Below are positions 44,933 through 53,723 of a DNA stretch of 64,000 nucleotides, piece by piece (the first letter of the stretch is position 1; every line of letters starts with the position of its first letter). The notes below the pieces were generated by a model, which saw only the letters and a program-made list of their open reading frames with translations, was not told where the DNA came from and made no database searches. This DNA is from Pectobacterium colocasium (lineage in GTDB: Bacteria > Pseudomonadota > Gammaproteobacteria > Enterobacterales > Enterobacteriaceae): NCBI RefSeq assembly GCF_020181655.1, contig NZ_CP084032.1, forward strand, positions 3,162,001-3,226,000, given 5' to 3'. The position numbers and the translations under genes were made by a program.

Positions 44933-45727
44933 TCAGGCTGCTTTTGGCTGCTTTTCATATAAGAAATGCAGCACCTGCTGACGATAGTGGTGGTAACGCG
45001 GATCGTCAGCCAGGGCGACACGTGAGCGCGGGCGTTCCAACTCGACCGTCATGATTTCGCCGACCGTCGCCGCCGGGCCATTCGTCATCATCAGCACGCG
45101 ATCCGACAGCAGTACCGCCTCGTCTACGTCGTGAGTAATCAGCACAATCGTGGTTTGCAGACGCTGCTGAATTTCCATCACCGCATCCTGAAGGTGCGCA
45201 CGCGTCAGCGCATCCAACGCGCCGAACGGTTCATCCATCAGTAGCACTTTCGGCTTCATGGCCAGCGCACGAGCAATCCCCACACGCTGCTTCATCCCGC
45301 CGGAGATCTCATTAGGCCGCTTGTTCAGCGCATGCCCCATGTGCACCAGTTCCAGATTGTGGGTAATCCATTCGTGCATCTCGTTCTTGTTCATCTGCCC
45401 ACGAAATACCTGGCGTACCGCCAGCGCGACGTTTTCGTAGGTGGTCAGCCACGGCAGCAGCGAGTGGTTCTGAAAAACCACGCCGCGATCCGGCCCAGGG
45501 CCGTCGATTTCACGGTTGTCACACAGCAGGCCACCACTGCTCGGCAGCGTCAGACCGGCGATCAGATTCAATAGTGTGGATTTGCCGCAGCCGGAATGGC
45601 CGATCAGGCTGATCGTCTCACCGGTATGAATGTCGAAACTCACCTGATCCAGCGCCAGAAACTCACCGCTGGCGGTATTGAAACGCTGGCTCACCTGCTG
45701 CACTTGAATAATGGGTGTTGTACGCAT
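44933..45727 (-). CDS. nasD: Nitrate ABC transporter ATP-binding protein
   Basis: 264 residues from ATG 45727, preceded by AAGGAG; longer in-frame starts run into the permease gene. Walker A GHSGCGKST, Q-loop VFQNHSLLPWLTTYENV, signature ISGGMKQRVGIARAL, Walker B VLLMDEPFGALDALT and switch VLITHDVDEA mark the NrtD/TauB/SsuB family. It energises nitrate uptake with NasE and NasF. Located 10 bp after nasE and 16 bp before the nitrite reductase gene. Confidence 0.92.
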   Translation of the reverse strand: MRTTPIIQVQQVSQRFNTASGEFLALDQVSFDIHTGETISLIGHSGCGKSTLLNLIAGLTLPSSGGLLCDNREIDGPGPDRGVVFQNHSLLPWLTTYENVALAVRQVFRGQMNKNEMHEWITHNLELVHMGHALNKRPNEISGGMKQRVGIARALAMKPKVLLMDEPFGALDALTRAHLQDAVMEIQQRLQTTIVLITHDVDEAVLLSDRVLMMTNGPAATVGEIMTVELERPRSRVALADDPRYHHYRQQVLHFLYEKQPKAA

Positions 45728-45737
45728 GGTCGGCTCC

Positions 45738-46655
45738 TTAGCGGTTGTCATAGCTGAAACGGTTAGCAATCCACACCAGTCCCTGCTCCAGCAGCAGACC
45801 GATAACGCCAATCACCACGATGGCGATGATGATGTTTTCCACATTCAGGTTGTTCCACTCATTCCAAATCCAGAAGCCGATACCGACGCCGCCTGTCAAC
45901 ATCTCTGCGGCGACAATCACCAGCCAGGCGACGCCAATCGACAGGCGCACACCGGTCAATACGTTAGGCAGCACCGCAGGCAGCAGGATTTTGCGCATAA
46001 TGGTGAATTCGGACAGTTTCAGTACACGCGCCACGTTCAGGTAATCCTGCGGGATGCGGCGTACGCCTTCGGCGGTGTTGAGGATCATTGGCCAGATGGA
46101 ACAGATGAAAATGGTCCAACTGGATGCTGGTTCCGCGCGCTGGAACAGCAGCAGACCGATAGGCAACCACGCCAGCGGACTGACCGGACGCAGCAGCGAG
46201 ATAATCGGGTTAAGCATGCTAGCCAGAAAGGTAAAACGGCCAATCAGGAAACCGGTGGGAATGCCGACCAGCGCCGCCAGCCCAAAACCGATGCCGACAC
46301 GTTGCAGCGAGGCCAGAACGTTCCAGCCAATCCCTTGATCGTTCGGCCCGGCGATGTAAAACGGATCGGCGAAGAGGCTGAGCGCCGCAAGCCAGGTCGT
46401 CCACGGCGTCGGGAAATTTTCGCTGTTGAGCGCGGCAATCTGCCAGACCGCAACCAGCAGACCCAACCCCAGTACCGCAGGGAAAAGCTGCTGAAACAAC
46501 TTACGCAGCAGCGGTCGGTAGGTGAAAGCCGGTGCTGCTGGTGCTTTTTCAGGTGTCACCGGTTTGGTTGGCAGCGGCATAACTTCAGCGCTGTGCACCG
46601 TTTCCGGGGCGTTATCCGCAGTAATCGGAATGACTCGAGCCTGGTTTTTCATCAT
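45738..46655 (-). CDS. nasE: Nitrate ABC transporter permease
   Basis: About 305 residues from ATG 46655 after TGAGG. The N-terminal cytoplasmic tail is about 60 residues, followed by six or so hydrophobic helices. The EAA loop ILNTAEGVRRIPQDYLNVARVL and the C-terminal VAWLVIVAAEMLTGGVGIGFWIWNEWNNL are characteristic of NrtB/SsuC-type permeases. Second gene of the operon. Confidence 0.92.
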   Translation of the reverse strand: MMKNQARVIPITADNAPETVHSAEVMPLPTKPVTPEKAPAAPAFTYRPLLRKLFQQLFPAVLGLGLLVAVWQIAALNSENFPTPWTTWLAALSLFADPFYIAGPNDQGIGWNVLASLQRVGIGFGLAALVGIPTGFLIGRFTFLASMLNPIISLLRPVSPLAWLPIGLLLFQRAEPASSWTIFICSIWPMILNTAEGVRRIPQDYLNVARVLKLSEFTIMRKILLPAVLPNVLTGVRLSIGVAWLVIVAAEMLTGGVGIGFWIWNEWNNLNVENIIIAIVVIGVIGLLLEQGLVWIANRFSYDNR

Positions 46656-46664
46656 CAACCTCAC

Positions 46665-47924
46665 TTATTTCTTCACGCTGAAACTGTTGGCATACCCCGC
46701 CGGATCGCTACCATCCCAGCGGCGGCCGTCGATAAGCACGCTGCTGCGCATGTCGCTACCGGGCAACGGCACATTCCCCACGGCCTCGGCCGCCTGCTTG
46801 TAGATATCAATGCGGTTAACCTGCTTCGCGACAGCCAGATAGTCCGGCTCTTCGGTGAGCAAGCCCCAACGTTTGTGCTGGGTGAGGAACCACATGCCGT
46901 CGGACAGGTACGGGTAGTTCACGGAACCGTCGTGGTGGAAACGCATCGCGTGTTCGTCTTTCCAGCTTTTCCCCAGTCCGTTTTCGTACTGGCCCAGCAT
47001 GCGTCCGACGATAGTGTCTTCTTTGGCATTGATGTACGCGCGTCCGGCAACGACGCCTGCCGTCTCACGGCGGTTGTCGTCCGAGGCGTCAATCCAGCGC
47101 GAGGCATCGAGAATCGCGGCGGTCAGCGCGCGGGCGCTATGCGGGTTGGCGTTCGCCCAGTCGGCGCGGGTACCCAGCACTTTTTCAGGATGATCCGGCC
47201 AAATGTCTTGCGAGGTGGCGGCGGTAAAGCCGATGTTTTCGCTGATGGCACGCTGATTCCATGGCTCGCCGACGCAATAGCCAACCATGTTGCCAATCTT
47301 CATGTTCATCACCATCTGCGGTGGCGGCACCACCACGGTGCGCACGTCGTTCAGCGGATGAATGCCGGCGGAGGCCAGCCAGTAATAGAGCCACATGGCG
47401 TGCGTGCCAGTTGGGAAGGTTTGCGCGAAGGTGTAAGTGCCCGCAGGACTAGCGGCAACATACTTTTGCAGCGCGGCGAGATCCGTGACGTTGGCTGCAC
47501 GCAGCTGGTTTGCCAGCGTGATGCCTTGTCCGTTCTGGTTGAGCGTCATCAGTGCCGCCATATTGCTCTGCGCCCCGGACAGCCCCATTTGCAGACCGTA
47601 CAGCTGCCCGTACAGAATGTGGGCGGCATCCAGTTCACCCGACACCAGTTTGTCGCGTACCGCCGCCCAGCTGGCTTCTTTGCTGGGAACAATCGTGATG
47701 CCGTATTTCTTATCGAAACCTTTCACTGCCGCCATCACCACGGAGGCACAGTCCGTCAACGGGATAAACCCGACCCGGATTTCCTTTTTCTCCGGCGCGT
47801 CGGAACCTGCGGCCCAGGCGCTATTCATCAACCCTGGCAGCATCAGGCTGCCTCCCAATGCAGCACTCCCCAACAGAAACTGGCGGCGAGAGACAGACAT
47901 GCTTTTGGTTTTGGAATCACTCAT
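46665..47924 (-). CDS. nasF: Periplasmic nitrate-binding protein
   Basis: 419 residues from ATG 47924; an in-frame start 66 bp upstream lies in the leader and is unlikely. The N-terminus has a twin-arginine signal, SRRQFLLGSAALGG, with a long hydrophobic core, so the protein is probably exported folded by Tat. RVGFIPLTDCASVVMAAVKGFDKKYGI is the NrtA/NasF substrate-binding start, and YCVGEPWNQRA is the conserved nitrate-site region. First gene of the operon, preceded by a regulated leader (terminator, ANTAR site, sigma-54 promoter). Confidence 0.93.
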   Translation of the reverse strand: MSDSKTKSMSVSRRQFLLGSAALGGSLMLPGLMNSAWAAGSDAPEKKEIRVGFIPLTDCASVVMAAVKGFDKKYGITIVPSKEASWAAVRDKLVSGELDAAHILYGQLYGLQMGLSGAQSNMAALMTLNQNGQGITLANQLRAANVTDLAALQKYVAASPAGTYTFAQTFPTGTHAMWLYYWLASAGIHPLNDVRTVVVPPPQMVMNMKIGNMVGYCVGEPWNQRAISENIGFTAATSQDIWPDHPEKVLGTRADWANANPHSARALTAAILDASRWIDASDDNRRETAGVVAGRAYINAKEDTIVGRMLGQYENGLGKSWKDEHAMRFHHDGSVNYPYLSDGMWFLTQHKRWGLLTEEPDYLAVAKQVNRIDIYKQAAEAVGNVPLPGSDMRSSVLIDGRRWDGSDPAGYANSFSVKK

Positions 47925-47961
47925 CAACGGCACCCTTGCGCAAAACACCTTTTCAGGCGGT

Positions 47962-48019
47962 AAAAACAAAAACGGCGTCCACAAGCCCATGCAGAATCTG
48001 CACGCTTATGGACGCCGTT
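47962..48019 (-). terminator. Leader attenuator terminator of the nas operon
   Basis: Read on the minus strand: AACGGCGTCCA, an inner stem AAGC/GCTT and TGCAG/CTGCA, then TGGACGCCGTT followed by TTTGTTTTT. The 11 bp outer stem plus the U-rich exit make a strong intrinsic terminator about 40 bp before the nasF start codon. Its 5' arm overlaps the second ANTAR hexaloop hairpin, so the two folds exclude each other. Confidence 0.85.
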
Positions 48020-48054
48020 GTCCGATTAACACCTTCCGCACCGCCATTGGCCCG
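48010..48054 (-). promoter_or_regulatory. ANTAR (NasR) antitermination target in the nasF leader
   Basis: Two successive hexaloop hairpins on the minus strand. P1 (48037-48054) is CGGGCC-AATGGC-GGTGCG, with one G-U pair and one mismatch. P2 (48010-48023) is GGAC-AACGGC-GTCC. Both loops have A at position 1 and G at position 4, the known ANTAR signature, separated by a 13-nt linker. P2 uses the bases of the terminator's 5' arm, so NasR binding in the presence of nitrate would block termination. Confidence 0.75.
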
Positions 48055-48094
48055 AAACGCATTATGAATGTTTGGTTGTTGCTAATGAGTTAAA

Positions 48095-48109
48095 GCAAGG
48101 TTTGTGCCA
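48095..48109 (-). promoter_or_regulatory. Sigma-54 promoter of the nas operon
   Basis: On the minus strand TGGCAC-AAACC-TTGC, a perfect -24/-12 match (GG and GC elements 10 bp apart) for RpoN. Initiation about 12 bp downstream would give a leader of about 160 nt containing the ANTAR site and terminator. This matches the known NtrC-dependent, nitrogen-limitation control of Klebsiella nasF. No clear NtrC site was found upstream. Confidence 0.8.
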
Positions 48110-48180
48110 GTTATCACAGTTTTGAGCGTTCCACTTCGCAGGAGCCGTCTCTTAGTCACATTTCTATACAGACTCAGAGA

Positions 48181-48425
48181 CAGTTTCGTGCGCCATACCG
48201 CCACCATTATATGCAATACCGTACACGCGCCCGACGCAGGGCGCTCAAGCGCCGCAGCCCTGCGAACCCTGGCTTTCCGGCTAAATTATGCCGCTACGCG
48301 GTGCCATCGGTGTTTATGACCGCTAGTCGAGCCGCCAGTGACGCGTTCCCGACGCGGCACTGACTTTCGCGGCATCCATGCCGCTCACTCGGCGGCCATC
48401 CCCACCGATGCATAATTTTCACGTC
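48181..48425 (-). repeat. Hairpin-rich intergenic repeat, family 2 copy B
   Basis: Minus-strand orientation. Hairpin 1 is GTCAGTGCCGCG with CGCGTCACTGGC around the loop TCGGGAA. Hairpin 2 is CGCAGGGC with GCCCTGCG. Blocks AGCGGCATAATTT, GAAAGCCAGGGTT and GCGCACGAAACTG match copies A and C. Confidence 0.7.
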
Positions 48426-48544
48426 AAGTGAAAGTAACCGATTAATAAATATAAAAAATTTTAAAGCAGGAGGGCTCAGGATAAGGTGCTATTCAGCGTG
48501 GTTTGTCTTTTCTTCCGCGTAAATTGCGCTGAGGACAAATCAGT

Positions 48545-48762
48545 CTCCAGGATGAGCAGCAGGGACGCTGCGAAAGTGGCTGCCGCGTCGGGAACGCGTC
48601 AGCCACGGTCCGTCAGGTGACTGATTTTCCGAAGGAACCGCGCAGCGGCGTAATTTCCCGCGAAAAAGCCTCGGGTCACGGGGCGGCGGCGACTGAGCGC
48701 CCCGTGTCGTGCGTGTGCTATGGCATAGCATAGGAATGACGATATTTTTACGCACGAAACCA
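48545..48762 (+). repeat. Hairpin-rich intergenic repeat, family 2 copy C
   Basis: Plus-strand orientation, inverted relative to copy B. Hairpin 1 is GTGGCTGCCGCG with CGCGTCAGCCAC around TCGGGAA. Hairpin 2 is CACGGGGCG with CGCCCCGTG. GAAGGAACCGCG, AATTTCCCGC, AAAAAGCCT and CGCACGAAACC are shared with copy A. Confidence 0.7.
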
Positions 48763-48858
48763 CCTCATACTGTTGGTATTCCGTTATTTTACCTCCCACG
48801 AGGGCACTCCTTGCACCGCCAACTGGCAGAACACGCACAGTTCATGTGCATATACCTC

Positions 48859-50148
48859 TTAAGGGGTATCCCCGAATACGTCAGCTACCGCGAGCATCGC
48901 GGTGGCGATGTCGATCAGCTTTTTATTCTGGCTCATCGCCATGCGGCGCAGGGTTTTGTAGGCCTCTTCTTCGCTTAATCCGCGGTGCTGCATCAGCAAT
49001 CCCTTCGCTCGGTCGATCTGTTTTCTTTCATTTAAGGTCGCTCGCAGCGCGGCTAATTCATGATCCTGCGCCTGTAAGCGTCGCGACTGTTGCTGCACCA
49101 GCGACAACAGCGATCGTCCCAACTGTGGGCTGACGCCATCGCTATTAAGCCAGCCGGGAGAGACGTTCTGCCCTTCCACATCATGACCGGCGATAAATAT
49201 TGAATAGCCAGGATCGTCCTTCTCCTGCTGCGCCATCAGTTCTTCGAGATCCGCCCGTTGATCGCTACATGCCTTCTCCGCTGCCGCAATACGAGTACGG
49301 CAGCGCTGCATCAGCGTTTGCTCCAGCTCATCTTCCATCTGTTTCATTTCATCGATGCGCCGCGTGGCAATCGAAAACCAGTGCAGGCTGTCAGCTTCCG
49401 ACAGCTTTTCTATCGGGCTACGGGTGCACACAATGCGGCGCAGGCGCTCAAATTCACTGTCTATCGCGATAGCATTCCAGCGCTGCTGGTTTTCTTCATC
49501 GCTAAAACTGAGAAAGGTATCGAAACAGCGCTCCTGTCGTTCAATCAAATCCAGCAGCTTTTGCCGAGTTTCCTCATCTACGCTGCCCGCACCATAGGCC
49601 GCCGCGCCAACCGCACGCTCCTGCCCCGCCAGTTCTTTCCCCTGCATAAAGCTGAACATGGCAATCAACGCGCGGGAAATACCCGGATCGGCTGCCGTAT
49701 CCGACACCTCAAAAACCAACGCCAGCAGGTTACGGACAATGTCGTTGAAAAATGTCATCGCCTGCGGCTGGGGCAGCAAACGCTGGCGGATCTGCTGGCG
49801 CAGCGCCGGCAGCAGGCTCAGCGCATAGACCACGCTGGCGACACGGCTGAAGAGACGGCTCGCCTGCGGCAATTCTGCCGTCGTTTTTTCCAACCCGGCC
49901 AGATGCGTCATCAAGTGCGCCTGCGCCGCCTGTACATCTTTTTCACGTAGCGCCAGTTCGTCGGCAAAAAAGCGGCCGTCGGAGCACAGAAACAGGTTGG
50001 CCGTTCCCCTTTCGCGCTGCAGTAGATGCACGAGCTGGCTGATTTTCCCCACCAGTTCACCACTTTGCAGCAGGTAGCGCAGGCTGTTCAGCTCACACTG
50101 GCGCGAGGCAAGTAAAAATCGAATTGTCGTTGAAGGCTCCGCCACCAT
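48859..50148 (-). CDS. nasR: Nitrate-responsive antiterminator NasR
   Basis: 429 residues from ATG 50148, with GGAGAG 6 bp upstream; longer in-frame starts lack a ribosome site. The N-terminal NIT (nitrate/nitrite-sensing) domain includes LLQRERGTANLFLCSDGRFF, with an Arg-rich nitrate-binding region. The C-terminal ANTAR RNA-binding domain is LNERKQIDRAKGLLMQHRGLSEEEAYKTLRRMAM. By homology to Klebsiella NasR it binds the nasF leader when nitrate is present and prevents termination. The gene lies upstream of nasF on the same strand, and the leader carries a matching two-hexaloop site. Confidence 0.93.
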   Translation of the reverse strand: MVAEPSTTIRFLLASRQCELNSLRYLLQSGELVGKISQLVHLLQRERGTANLFLCSDGRFFADELALREKDVQAAQAHLMTHLAGLEKTTAELPQASRLFSRVASVVYALSLLPALRQQIRQRLLPQPQAMTFFNDIVRNLLALVFEVSDTAADPGISRALIAMFSFMQGKELAGQERAVGAAAYGAGSVDEETRQKLLDLIERQERCFDTFLSFSDEENQQRWNAIAIDSEFERLRRIVCTRSPIEKLSEADSLHWFSIATRRIDEMKQMEDELEQTLMQRCRTRIAAAEKACSDQRADLEELMAQQEKDDPGYSIFIAGHDVEGQNVSPGWLNSDGVSPQLGRSLLSLVQQQSRRLQAQDHELAALRATLNERKQIDRAKGLLMQHRGLSEEEAYKTLRRMAMSQNKKLIDIATAMLAVADVFGDTP

Positions 50149-50442
50149 CGCACTCTCTCCTGAAAAAAACCTGCTCGGAAATATGCAATTAGCGCGCCAG
50201 CAATCTCGGCTCATATTGATTGGGAAGCAAGGACAGAGTGTCTGCTCGGTTGCTACGGCTTTCGTGCACTTTTCATTTCCATTTTTAAACTCCGTTACTA
50301 AACCCACACCACCGGAAAAGGTACGCTCTTCCTCGTCACTAAAACTGTTTTATAGCCATCGGCACAATGCTGACATCGGCGTAGAAACAGACAGAAATAC
50401 GGCGATGTCGCATCGTGGCACTATCATCACTCATAGGAACGC

Positions 50443-52569
50443 ATGAAAATGGCGAATTTATCTGAACAAGAAAGCTGGATTGATGGCATTTATCAGCTTG
50501 AGACATCGGATCCCGTTGTCGCAGGCCCTGGAGGCATCTCCAACCGTCAGGCTGAGCAGTTAGCCAGCCGTACGGCGTACCTGAAAAAAATGCAGGAAAC
50601 CACTGGCGAGAGTTTGCAGGTACATCTCGCGGCCAGCGACCCGCATTCCCAGTATGCCCCGAAAGCGAGCCCTGCTTTCACTGGAACGCCCACCGCGCCA
50701 ACAACAGCACAGACGGCAAACAACACGCAAATTGCCACCACTGCATTTGTGAAAACGGCCATTGCCGCACTGATCAACGGTTCTCCGGCAGCACTGGATA
50801 CGCTGCAAGAGTTGGCAAATGCGTTGGGTAACGATCCACACTTCAGCACAACCATCTTGAATGCGATTGCAGAAGTGAAAACTGAGGTGACCACTAAGCT
50901 GAATGCTCATGCATCAACGCTTGATGCACATCCCCAATACGCGCAGAAAGCGAGCCCGACATTCACGGGAACGCCGACGGCACCGACTGCCGGAGCGGCG
51001 GCGAACGATACACAGATAGCGACCACGGCCTTTGTGAAAGCGGCTATCGCTGCATTGGTTAACGGTTCCCCTGCCGCATTGGATACGCTGCAAGAGCTGG
51101 CGAACGCGCTAGGTAATGACCCTAACTTCAGTACAACGGTGTTAAATGCTCTGGCAGGGAAGCTGGCAAAAGACCAGAACGGCGCGGATATTCCAGACAA
51201 AACGCAATTTAGGCAAAACATCGGTTTACTCAACAACCCCGTGTTTGCCGGAGCAGTAACTGTTGATACGAAAAATGCAGGAATCGAAATAGGCGCAAAA
51301 TCGGAAAAAAACACGCCGTTCGTTGATTTTAACTCGAGCGGTAACGGCGTAGATTTTGACGCCAGAATCATCGCAGATGGTGGCAGCGGCATTAACGGCG
51401 GGGCATCACTACGGATACTTTCAAATGAGTTGCTGCATAATGGTATCCCTGTCATGCAACTGGGACAGTATGGGTTTGGCGGCGCAGGGACAGTGCTGGA
51501 TTATGATGCCGGGGCGCTGTTCAACTGGTTAAAAAATTCATCCACTCCCTCACAAATCATACGCAACCAGCAGTTAACTCCTTACATGCCTCGCTACTCT
51601 GCGGGAATGATGATGCGTGCGGGTGACACATGGTCACTAATATCGGCGGGAATTGATAGCGAAAATGATGAATATGGCGGAGTGATTGTGACTGCGGGAA
51701 ATACGGCGGGTTCAATCGCATCAGTATACCGGCTATGGCATGACAAAAATCTGACATTCCCACTGCGGAAAGAGCACGGCGGCAGCGGTATGACAACGGG
51801 GGCGGTCGGAAATGCAATAACGACAAAATTCGCCACTATTGCTGATTGGCTGTATGTCTGTGACCGCTCAAGAAACAATCTAATCGGCTCTGTTGAGTTT
51901 GAAAATAACGGATGGGCATGCTTTTTGTCCGCACGCCATCGGGCTGGGGACGCCGACGGCACTGAGTGGGGATGGGTTCTCGCAGATGAGAACATGACAT
52001 CACAGGACTATAACTATTTCACGCTACGTAAACGCCATTCCACGGGGTGGTTACCGCCCGTTCACCTTTATCATTCAGGAAACCTAACCCCGCAAGCAAT
52101 CGGCGCTATGCAGGCGTCTGAGCTGGCAGGCATCCCGCTGCCATTCCCCGGCGCGGTCGCGCCCGCTGGTTGGCTGAAATGCAACGGCCAGTCATTTGAT
52201 AAAACTCTGTATCCGGTTTTAGCCTCGCGTTACCCGTCTGGTGTTCTGCCCGATTTGCGTGGCGAATTTGTGCGCGGTTGGGATGACGGGCGCGGGGTTG
52301 ATGCTGGGCGTGCGCTCATCTCATCTCAGAATGACGCTATACGCAGCCATAAACACTCAATCACCATGTCACATGAGCCAGGTGGGACGAAAGACGCTTC
52401 AGGTTTCCCTGCCACTGATGGGAGCGCACCGTTTATTGTTCACAGTGAGGCAAATCCGGATGGCTCAGTATCAGATACAAATGGGGCAGGTAATCCACTG
52501 CATTCATTCGGTGGAAGCGAAACCCGTCCACGCAATATCGCCTTTAACTACATCGTGAGAGCCGCATAA
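50443..52569 (+). CDS. Phage tail fibre protein
   Basis: 708 residues starting MKMANLSEQESWIDGIYQLE. Residues about 60-245 contain two near-identical repeats of some 95 residues (KASPxFTGTPTAPT, NDTQIATTAFVK, NGSPAALDTLQELANALGND), the shaft-forming phage tail-collar repeat. The C-terminus has the collar/receptor domain: PLPFPGAVAPAGWLKCNGQSF, YPVLASRYPSGVLPDLRGEFVRGWDDGRG, and ETRPRNIAFNYIVRA. Such proteins bind the host receptor. It is followed by its assembly protein (1 bp overlap), but no other phage gene is nearby, so it is an orphan tail-tip module. Confidence 0.9.
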   Translation: MKMANLSEQESWIDGIYQLETSDPVVAGPGGISNRQAEQLASRTAYLKKMQETTGESLQVHLAASDPHSQYAPKASPAFTGTPTAPTTAQTANNTQIATTAFVKTAIAALINGSPAALDTLQELANALGNDPHFSTTILNAIAEVKTEVTTKLNAHASTLDAHPQYAQKASPTFTGTPTAPTAGAAANDTQIATTAFVKAAIAALVNGSPAALDTLQELANALGNDPNFSTTVLNALAGKLAKDQNGADIPDKTQFRQNIGLLNNPVFAGAVTVDTKNAGIEIGAKSEKNTPFVDFNSSGNGVDFDARIIADGGSGINGGASLRILSNELLHNGIPVMQLGQYGFGGAGTVLDYDAGALFNWLKNSSTPSQIIRNQQLTPYMPRYSAGMMMRAGDTWSLISAGIDSENDEYGGVIVTAGNTAGSIASVYRLWHDKNLTFPLRKEHGGSGMTTGAVGNAITTKFATIADWLYVCDRSRNNLIGSVEFENNGWACFLSARHRAGDADGTEWGWVLADENMTSQDYNYFTLRKRHSTGWLPPVHLYHSGNLTPQAIGAMQASELAGIPLPFPGAVAPAGWLKCNGQSFDKTLYPVLASRYPSGVLPDLRGEFVRGWDDGRGVDAGRALISSQNDAIRSHKHSITMSHEPGGTKDASGFPATDGSAPFIVHSEANPDGSVSDTNGAGNPLHSFGGSETRPRNIAFNYIVRAA

Positions 52570-53186
52570 TGAGCAACTATTCAACACAAATCAAAAACGC
52601 AGAACTAAACGAACGCGGTCTGGCAATCAACGCAGGCTGGATTACGGTTTATCACGTTAACCCGGCAACGCGGGAATACCTGAGCGCCAGCTATGAATAT
52701 GTGATGCAGGGCGTCGGCTTGCCTGCCAACAGCTACGCCGATGAGCCGGAATTACCGCCTGCTGGCCGAGCCTTGCGTCGTCGTGCAGACGGTAAGGTAT
52801 GGGAGCAGGTGCCGGACTATCGCGGCCAGACAGTCTACAGCACGGAAACCCGTCAGGCGCAGACGGTGATGCAATTGGGCGAACTACCAGAAAATATGAC
52901 CGCTCTACCTCCAGCCACCGAGTTCGATCAGTGGGATGGAACGGCCTGGATGACAAACCTGGAGGCGCAGCAGCTTGCCGCAACCAAAAGCCTACAGCAG
53001 GAACTGGCGGCACGGCGTGCAACGGCAACAACCCACATTACCGAACTGAGCTACGCCGTGGACTTAACTATTGCCACGGATGAAGAACAAGAACGGCTAA
53101 CGCAATGGAAAAGGTATCTGGTTGCATTGAACCGCCTTGATCTCACCGCCGCATCGGTGGTGTGGCCAGAAGCGCCTTCCGCGTAG
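52569..53186 (+). CDS. Tail fibre assembly protein (Caudo_TAP family)
   Basis: 205 residues. The family pattern includes YHVNPATREYLSASYEYVMQGVGLPANSY near the start and a conserved C-terminal helix pair, KSLQQELAARRATATTHITELSYAVDLTIATDEEQERLTQWKRYLVALNRLD. It chaperones trimerisation or folding of the fibre tip and is normally specific for the adjacent fibre. The ATG shares one base with the fibre stop. Complete. Confidence 0.9.
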   Translation: MSNYSTQIKNAELNERGLAINAGWITVYHVNPATREYLSASYEYVMQGVGLPANSYADEPELPPAGRALRRRADGKVWEQVPDYRGQTVYSTETRQAQTVMQLGELPENMTALPPATEFDQWDGTAWMTNLEAQQLAATKSLQQELAARRATATTHITELSYAVDLTIATDEEQERLTQWKRYLVALNRLDLTAASVVWPEAPSA

Positions 53187-53218
53187 TCGATAGCCTCAGT
53201 CAACCATATAAATAAGGT

Positions 53219-53242
53219 GTGCCGTATTTTAACGTACGGCAC
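53219..53242 (+). terminator. Hairpin after tail fibre assembly gene
   Basis: An 8 bp stem GTGCCGTA / TACGGCAC with an 8-nt loop, TTTTAACG, lies 33 bp after the stop. No T-run; a moderate terminator candidate. Confidence 0.5.
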
Positions 53243-53723
53243 TCGCGCGTCATCTCCGTTTCTTTGAGCGGGAAGCCTTGATCATTCCTTATTATTCTTG
53301 CCGCCAAATATAAAATTAAAGACAAAATAAAACTGTTATATTTATGCATCTCCAACCTGTTCTATTTTAATTAAATTCAATTTTTAATAACGAAATAAAT
53401 TAAGAACAAAATATCAATTATTTAATTTAAATGGCATTATCAACCAAAAAAAATAAGTTAAACTTGAAATATAAAAACAAAATCACAACATTAAAGATAA
53501 AAAACAAAACCAACAAACTGTACTATTTATCCTTTAGTTTTTTCACGTTATAATCCCTGCACGTTTCACTCACGATTTATTCTTATCTCACTTCACTCAA
53601 TGAAGTTAATTTTCGACGCATGTAAATATCGTCGACGGTAATGTATTCGCATTTGTTCATCACTATTTATTCCGACACGTATCGGAATAACAGCATTTTC
53701 CTGCCTGACGCTAGGAGCCTAAC
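53243..53723 (+). promoter_or_regulatory. A+T-rich upstream region of the cydABX operon
   Basis: 481 bp without a gene, strongly A+T-rich up to about 53540. A TATAAT box lies at 53549-53554 with a weak TTTATC -35 at 17 bp spacing. In the probable 5' UTR a 9 bp perfect dyad, TTATTCCGA (53667-53675) / TCGGAATAA (53682-53690), ends 33 bp before the cydA start and could be an operator or mRNA hairpin. No clear FNR or ArcA box was recognised. Confidence 0.5.

Larger units (their letters stand above)
48110..48858. other. Intergenic region between the nas operon and nasR
   Basis: 749 bp with no gene. It holds two inverted copies of the family 2 repeat (48181-48425 and 48545-48762), separated by a 119 bp stretch that is A+T-rich at first. 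Enhancer sites for NtrC would be expected within the first 100-200 bp upstream of the sigma-54 promoter, which puts copy B at or next to that position. Confidence 0.6.

Noticed and set aside
45711..47963. A 750-codon open frame on the plus strand
   Set aside because: It is exactly antisense to nasF and nasE, whose motifs are unmistakable; its translation is low-complexity, rich in His, Arg and Gln, as expected of a shadow frame in G+C-rich coding DNA.
48599..48978. Several short open frames across the repeat copies between nasF and nasR
   Set aside because: They change frame between the repeat copies and show no conserved translation, whereas hairpin pairing is conserved; the region is better explained as non-coding.
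50443..51160. Tandem DNA repeats in the tail fibre gene as a possible CRISPR or recombination array
   Set aside because: There are only two units of about 285 bp that encode a normal shaft repeat; no short repeats with unique spacers are seen here or elsewhere in the window.
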